Positions 6,594-11,258 of a DNA stretch of 11,258 nucleotides are shown one piece after another (the first letter of the stretch is position 1; every line of letters starts with the position of its first letter). Source of the stretch: Baffinella frigidus (taxonomy: Eukaryota; Cryptophyceae; Cryptomonadales; Baffinellaceae); the NCBI GenBank assembly GCA_026770585.1, contig MU647161.1, positions 158,531-169,788 of the forward strand, in the 5' to 3' direction. Under the pieces are notes generated by a model, which searched no databases, was not told the DNA's origin, and saw nothing but the letters and a program-made list of their open reading frames with translations. A program made the translations under genes and the position numbers.

Positions 6594-9500
6594 ATGCCGC
6601 CGGAGCATCAGTCCATCCAGATTGCCGGAGCCGTCGCCGTGGTCGGCACCCTGGTACTCTTGCCCCAGCCAGCTCTTTTCTGAATCCGCTGGAGAAATTC
6701 CTGCCTACCGCCACATCATCAACCTCTTTTCCGACATCGTTTCCCGTGTTTGTATACTGACCTGGTGGGGCGGGAATCCTGGAGCCTCTTTTCTGAATCA
6801 CCAGGCTGCCGCAGATGTACCAGACGGAGAACGTATGGGCCGGAGGTACCTACGTCACCGCGGTCCTGCTCGGGGGCGTCATGGTGAGATTAGCCTGCAC
6901 TGCCCACTTCACTTCCCAGGATTGTGCTACTGTCTGTGCCGATGTCTGACTTGACCTGATTGGTGTTCACAGGCTGTGTTGGTCTCGCACCTTCGCGGGG
7001 GGACACGAACACGCACCGTCGAGGGGGAACAAGTGATGGAAACGCCGGGTCTTCGCCCGATGAACGCAGTCGAGCAGGGATTTGCGCTGGAGACAACCTA
7101 TCCTCCGAGCATGCAGATCCCTGCCTGCTGCCACATCATCAACCTCTTCATGTCATTCGAAGAGATGTGAGGAAAAGTTTAGGGGGGTTGGGGGTGAGGG
7201 AAAGTTTAGGGTTTCGGGTGGTGAGGCAAAGTTTAGGGCTTACAGGCCTCTCCCCTCCTCCACTCACCGTGTTATGGCGCTTTCTATTTTCCACCATCGT
7301 TGCCTCTGTGTGTGTGCTGACCTGGTTGGGCGGGACGCTGCCTTTTGAGACACTTTTCTGGTGGCAATCAGGCCCGAGGCGAGCGACTTGGTGGCGATCG
7401 CGCGGGAGAAGCTTCTCCTCTTCCCGCGCTTCCGCTCGATCCCTGTCAACACCCCCCACGGATGCGCCTGGAAGGACTTGGGAGCTGACGCCGTGGAGGT
7501 TGAGCAGCACGTCCTGACTCACGCGGCCGTCGAGGGGGGCGCTGCTGGCATGACCACCGCTCTGGACCAGCTGTGCGCGCAACCACTCGACAGGTCCCGG
7601 CCGCGGTGGATGGTGCACTTGCTCCCGGCCGCCGAGGAGGGGTGCGAGGCGATGCTGGTGTTTCGGCTGAACCACGCGATTGCCGATGGCCGCACCATCA
7701 TGACCCAGGTTCTCACTCCCCTTCTTTTCCCAGCAGTAGTGCAGAAACCGACGCTACCCCACACCATACACTTGGAATGCGGGAGGTGACGGCGAAAGGA
7801 TGCGGGCGCAGGTGCTCCCGCTCTTCTTCACGGGCAAGGACGGGTCAGTGCCCGTGGCCACATCTCCGAAGCGCACCGGCTTCCCGGAAGAAAGGGGCCT
7901 TTTCTGGCAGGCGGTGCGCCTCATCCCGAATGTGCTGCATGTTCTCCAGGTGCGAGCCCGCAGAAGTTGAACGCCATGTGTTCTCGCTCTCGCTGGCTGC
8001 TGTGTTGAAGCGCTGGTTAATTCACGGCTGGTCTCGTGTGATTCCTTGCTCTGAGAGGTGCGTCTTTTCTCTCGAAGGACACGGTGAAAATGGGGACGGG
8101 ATCTCTGGAGAGCGAGGTGGCGGGGACACTCCCCCGTGAGACGCGCGAGAAGGGCTGCGTCTGGCCGAGTCATGGGCGGCGTCTTCACTTCTGGCCCGCC
8201 CTCTCCCTCCCTTTCCTCAAGGCAGTCAAGGCCAAGGTGCCAGCCTGCACCACCCTCTTGTGTTATGCCGCGCACCTCCCTCTCGTGCTCAGTCGTGTGC
8301 GCGCGAATCGACAGTCGTGTGCACGCGAATCGACAACTAGGTCCTGAGGTGTAGCACCCGGTCGCTCTCGACGCGAGCTGGCCGAGTTGACTGCAGAGCG
8401 CCGTTGCTTGTTCGCTTGCACGCTCCCACGCGTGCAACCAGTCAGGGAGTGTGGGAGAGAGCGAGGGAGGGAGTGACGCCGGGCGGGGGGGGTTGCAGGT
8501 TGGCGGAGGAGCCACGATCAACGACATCCTCCTCGCCGCCCTCGCTGGCATGTTTCGTAGGTTGCCTCCACTCTCCGAGTCGCCCATCTTCTGACAAATA
8601 AAGGAGGGTGTCCTGTTAGCATGGTGGCGTGCGGTGACAGATGGTGACATTGGGTTGGCCATGGTGTTCGGAGGTGGCGCTCGGTGACACATGTTGATGG
8701 ATGGCAGACTCGCGGAGAAGCACGGTTCGACCCCCGCACTCCGCCCCGGAGAGGCAGGCGCCGCGCTTCTCCGGTCTCCTCCCGCCCCCTCTTGAATCGC
8801 CTCATCCACCAGCCGAGCCTGCGCGGAGTGGAACCCGGGTTTTCCCTGCCGGATGTGCACGAGGTGAGAGTTGGCGTGTGAAGGGTGAATCTGGCTGCAT
8901 TAGTAAAGTAACGTCCTGAAAACCGGGTAGTTAGACCTAAAGTATTGTCTACGGTAGGTCGTAGGGCCAATAGGACCTACTGTTTCATTGGACCCCCCTT
9001 AGTCCCCTCCGACCTACCGTAGGCCATACCGTAGGCTTAACTAACCGGTTTTCCAACGTGACCCTGTGGGCATGTCTTGACGGCAAGTGCCTGACGGGAG
9101 CAAGGACCGGCTGGCAGGGTGGCGCTTGTCCTCGAAGGGATGCCGACCACCTCCGCGGAGGAGGAGAAGCACTTCGCCAAGTACGATTCGCTCACCAACG
9201 CGTTCTTCATCGACAGCGTCGACATCTCGCCAGCTGTTAACGCCACCAACGAGGTGAGCCCCCGAAACCCTCAACCCTAAACCCTTAACCCGAAATCCTG
9301 GACCCTAAACCTTCAACCCTAAACCCTAAACCCTAAACCCTAAACCCTAAACCCGAAATGCTAGACCCTAAACCCTAAACCCTACACCCTAAACCTCAAA
9401 CCCTAAACCCTAAACCCTAAACCCTAAACCCTAAACCCTAAACCCTAAACCCTAAACCCTAAGCCCAAAATCCTGAACCCTAAACCCTGAACCTCAAATC

Positions 9501-11021
9501 CTTAACCCTAAACTCTACCCCAAACTTCCAACCCTGCACCTTACAACCTACACCCTGAACAGTAAACCCTCAATCCTAAACCCTAAACTCTAAACCCTAT
9601 ACCCTACACCCTGAACCTCAAACCCCTAACACTAAACCCTAAACCCTAAACCCTAAACCCTCAACCTTAAACCCTAAACCCTAAACCCTAAACCCTAAAC
9701 CCTAAACCCTAAACCCTAAGCCCTAAGCCCTAAACCCTAAACCCTAAACCCTGAACCCTGAACCCTAAACCCTAAACCCTAAACCCTAAGCCCAAAATCC
9801 TGAACCCTAAACCCTGAACCTCAAATCCTTAACCCTAAACCCTCAACCCCAAACTTCCAACCCTGCACCTTACAACCTACACCCTGAACAGCAATCCCTC
9901 AATCCTAAACCCTAAACTCTAAACCCTATACCCTACACCCTGAACCTCAAACCCCTAACACCAAACCCTAAACCCGAAACCCTAAACCCTCAACCTTAAA
10001 CCCTAAACCCTAAACCCTAAACCCTAAACCCTAAACCCTAAACCCTAAACCCTAAACCCTCAACCCTGAACCATAAACCTCAAATCCCAAACCCCAAATC
10101 CTGAACCTTAAACAATTGTCTCCAAACCTCAACCTTGTCCCTCAAGACTTCTCGCTGCTGGCAGGCCCAGCGGGTGCAGGAGATGCACACGAAAACGGCA
10201 TGGGTGATTCCCCTCCAACTTACCCAACCATCGAGGACCAACATCATCGAAGCAAGAGTGAGCAGCGCCCGTCGCTGGTACCCGCGTGACAGCTCTCACG
10301 TGTCTCTGGCAGTTGAAGAACTCGGTGGTGGCGATGGTGAAGGCGATGCTGATCAAGCACGTGATGCCACGCCTCACTACGGCCATGTGATCCCCGCTGT
10401 TTCCGTTGCATCTCTTTCCATGGTCCACCATGTGTTGCCTTTTGCAGATTGCGGGTGAGTGAGCGCCCATGAATGCCTCCCATCGGGCAGTGGTGGCAGA
10501 GGCGAAATGAAAGTGACCGTGTCTCCCCGGTGGCAGTGAGGGTGTGTTCGCGTGTTCGGACTCCTCCTGACTCACAAGGTGGAGGCGGCGTGGCACGTGA
10601 GCAGGAACCAGGATTACATCTTGCAATACACCAAGCGCCACGCCATCACTTTCTCCAACGTCGCTGGGCCCCAGGTGCGTGCCTGCCTCTCAGGAGAGGG
10701 TGTCTGCCACCTCGAGCCTCGCAACCTGTGTTGCCAACAGCTGATGTGCATTCGGCGCTCGCAGCGTGCCTGCGGCATCCGGGTGATTGCTTGCCAGCGC
10801 TCTGGAGTCTCTGGTGGGTGGTACGAGTGCGATGGCTGAATGGCGTTCTTGCTCAGGGCGAGGACCTCTTCCTGTTGGGCAAGAGAGTGTCTTCGCTGCG
10901 GTCTGGGTTCTTCGCTCAGATGGATGTCATGCACGTCATGGGATTTGGCGACAAACTCTTTCCCACCCTCGTCACCGACTCGACGCAGTGGCCCGAACCC
11001 GATGCTGCTCACAAAATGTAA
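6594..11021 (+). CDS. Wax ester synthase/diacylglycerol acyltransferase (WS/DGAT) family, about 15 exons
   Basis: The family transfers acyl groups from acyl-CoA to fatty alcohols or diacylglycerol, making wax esters or triacylglycerol, usually at ER membranes. My exon model: 6594-6653, 6815-6883, 6973-7166, 7372-7708, 7812-7949, 8078-8236, 8499-8560, 8708-8753, 8813-8863, 9101-9253, 10165-10203, 10313-10386, 10448-10454, 10579-10674, 10857-11021 (TAA), giving about 549 residues; family members are mostly 450-550. Residues 29-49 form a likely membrane helix across the exon 2/3 join. GLRPMNAVEQGF (69-80) matches the family's MSPxD start, PLDRSRPRW (179-187) is the conserved motif before the active site, NHAIADG (208-214) is the HHxxxDG active site with catalytic His209, GATINDILLAALAGMF (323-338) and SNVAGP (489-494) are further signatures, and the C terminus has GDKLF. 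Phases agree throughout except near exons 8-10. Exon 1 may be non-coding, with ATG 6815 as the start. Confidence 0.85.
6688..6804 (+). repeat. Partial copy of exon 3 end and intron 3 end, inside intron 1
   Basis: CCACATCATCAACCTCTT (6711-6728) is identical to the end part of exon 3 (7131-7148). Just after it, the sequence through CTGACCTGGTGGGGCGGGA to CACCAGG parallels the last 80 or so bases of intron 3 (7290-7372). The region between these two matches in the gene, including the 27-bp repeat, is absent from the copy. This is a shortened internal duplication. Confidence 0.7.
7167..7247 (+). repeat. 27-bp tandem repeat, three units, starting at the intron 3 donor
   Basis: GTGAGG starts at 7167, 7194 and 7221, and AAAGTTTAGGG recurs at 7174, 7201 and 7228, giving three units with an exact 27-nt period. 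The first unit's GTGAGG is the predicted intron 3 splice donor. Each unit contains a TTTAGGG-like core. Confidence 0.8.
7372..7708 (+). CDS. Exon 4 of the WS/DGAT gene, catalytic exon
   Basis: Part of the 6594-11021 gene. It joins exon 3 in phase 2 (AT|G) to give SFEEMPEASDLVAIAREKLL across the junction and ends in phase 0 at CAG before GTTCTC. It contains PLDRSRPRW and, 20 residues on, the active-site NHAIADG. The second His is the catalytic base in this family; the first position is Asn here, which also occurs in some plant members. GC-rich third positions and an uninterrupted family match make this the most secure exon in the window. Confidence 0.9.
8290..8333 (+). repeat. 22-bp tandem duplication in intron 6
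   Basis: Two adjacent 22-nt units (CAGTCGTGTGCRCGCGAATC plus GA) differ at one base. They lie inside intron 6 of the acyltransferase gene. Confidence 0.8.
8597..8602 (+). terminator. Candidate intronic poly(A) signal AATAAA
   Basis: If exon 7 is not spliced, its frame reads on for 11 codons to TGA at 8592-8594, and AATAAA starts 3 nt later. It could end a truncated transcript within intron 7, or be chance. Confidence 0.25.
8624..8696 (+). repeat. Imperfect direct repeat in intron 7
   Basis: TGGTGGCGTGCGGTGACAGA near 8624 is echoed by AGGTGGCGCTCGGTGACACA near 8674, about 50 nt later, amid further GGTGACA and CATGGTG words. This looks like a decayed minisatellite. Confidence 0.5.
8915..9054. 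mobile_element. MITE-like 140-bp inverted-repeat element in intron 9
   Basis: The outer ends are imperfect inverted repeats: TGAAAACCGGGTAGTTAG at the left (8918-8935) against CTTAACTAACCGGTTTTCC at the right (9036-9054). Further in lies a perfect 13-bp pair: CTACGGTAGGTCG (8949-8961) and its reverse complement (9010-9022). AACGT directly flanks both sides (8910-8914 and 9055-9059), a candidate 5-bp target-site duplication. It has no coding capacity, as expected for a non-autonomous element. The transposon family is not assignable from this alone. Confidence 0.6.
9262..10125. repeat. Telomere-like tract (CCCTAAA on plus) inside WS/DGAT intron 10
   Basis: Perfect CCCTAAA runs alternate with variants (CCCTGAA, CCCTCAA, TCCTGAA). 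The tract starts about 10 nt after the intron 10 donor (GAG|GTGAGC at 9254) and ends about 40 nt before the next exon (10165-10203). Both flanking exons carry in-frame acyltransferase sequence, joining NATNE to AQRVQEMHTKTAW, so the placement inside one intron (9254-10164, 911 nt) is well supported. Confidence 0.9.
9461..9990 (+). repeat. Long tandem duplication inside the telomere-like tract
   Basis: Two copies of an irregular unit of at least 200 bp (from about 9461 and from about 9788) share the same order of unusual words: AAGCCCAAAATCCTGAACC, then CAAACTTCCAACCCTGCACC, TTACAACCTACACCCTGAAC, and CCTATACCCTACACCCTGAA. The offset is 327 at the start and 329 at the end, with a handful of substitutions and small indels. 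Confidence 0.85.
10448..10454 (+). CDS. Candidate 7-nt microexon (exon 13) of the WS/DGAT gene
   Basis: ATTGCGG lies between a strong acceptor (GCCTTTTGCAG) and a consensus-like donor (GTGAGT). Exon 12 ends in phase 2 (AT at 10386) and exon 14 is in phase 0 from 10579. A direct join would shift the frame; seven bases restore it exactly and add Ile-Leu-Arg between PRLTTA and VEAAWHVS. Confidence 0.55.
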
Positions 11022-11258
11022 CCACCCTCCACCTCCAATCACCACCGTTTGACTGCTTCACGTTTTTTTGACGCCTTGAGTGTTGAGTGTTGGGTGTTGG
11101 GTGGCGTGAGGACTGAAGCTAGTGGTGCCGCGTGTCCCGATTGGATGCTCACCTTGACGCGGTGGTGCATCGCCGTCTCTCCCCTACCACCTAGATTCAC
11201 CTAAGAAGTCTCTCCCCTCCTCCTAGATCCAATTAAGAAGCCCCCCCCCCCCCCCCCC
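11022..11258. other. 3' flank of the WS/DGAT gene with a 33-nt direct repeat and a terminal C run
   Basis: No gene is seen. Two similar units of about 33 nt (TCTCTCCCCTACCACCTAGA and TCTCTCCCCTCCTCCTAGAT, each ending in TAAGAAG) lie at about 11175-11240. The window then ends in 18 C. No AATAAA was seen after the TAA stop. Confidence 0.6.

Noticed and set aside
6074-6760. 228-codon plus-strand frame
   Set aside because: Composition is not protein-like, no family resemblance is seen, and it runs in a different frame through exon 1 and intron 1 of the acyltransferase.
9262-10125. CRISPR-like or other direct-repeat array
   Set aside because: The 7-nt CCCTAAA period and its variants are telomere-like. 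There are no repeat-spacer units and the setting is eukaryotic.
10537-10578. Leftward extension of exon 14 giving VFGLLLTHK before VEAAW
   Set aside because: The peptide looks plausible, but the nearest acceptors give either an in-frame TGA or the wrong phase with exon 12. The microexon model keeps phase.

Overview
This looks like nuclear DNA of a GC-rich microbial eukaryote, most likely an alga. Three long tracts are built from plant-type telomere repeats (TTTAGGG/CCCTAAA), and the recognisable genes are split by GT-AG introns whose exon phases fit together. Candidate poly(A) signals (AATAAA) are present. Species cannot be fixed from the window; a secondary-plastid alga (for example a cryptophyte-like genome) is only a guess.

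Layout. 1-880: degenerate telomere-like tract. 948-1550 (minus): the first two coding exons of an FGGY-family sugar kinase (xylulokinase-like), whose next intron runs into the tract and off the window. 1771-2655 (plus): an intronless Ala-rich protein with a signal-anchor-like N terminus, divergent from the kinase, with AATAAA 36 nt after its stop. 2700-4880: mostly unrecognised, with one or two possible minus-strand exons (best at 4103-4243). 4885-5580: second telomere-like tract (TTTAGGG on plus). 5640-5888: a coding-looking minus-strand block. 6594-11021 (plus): a wax ester synthase/diacylglycerol acyltransferase (WS/DGAT) gene that I reconstruct as about 15 exons and about 549 residues. It carries a third telomere-like tract (CCCTAAA on plus) inside intron 10. 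11022-11258: short downstream repeats ending in a run of C at the window edge.

The two recognised enzymes belong to sugar phosphorylation and neutral lipid synthesis; nothing shows that they act together. The striking feature is structural. Long telomere-like arrays lie inside or against introns. In the two cases where the host gene is clear, and possibly in a third, the array is oriented so that the sense strand reads CCCTAAA. The acyltransferase gene also holds a 140-bp inverted-repeat element with a 5-bp candidate target-site duplication, a 7-nt microexon required by reading frame, a 27-bp tandem repeat starting exactly at a splice donor, a partial copy of one exon/intron end inside another intron, and one exon join that needs either a GC-AG intron or a frame break.
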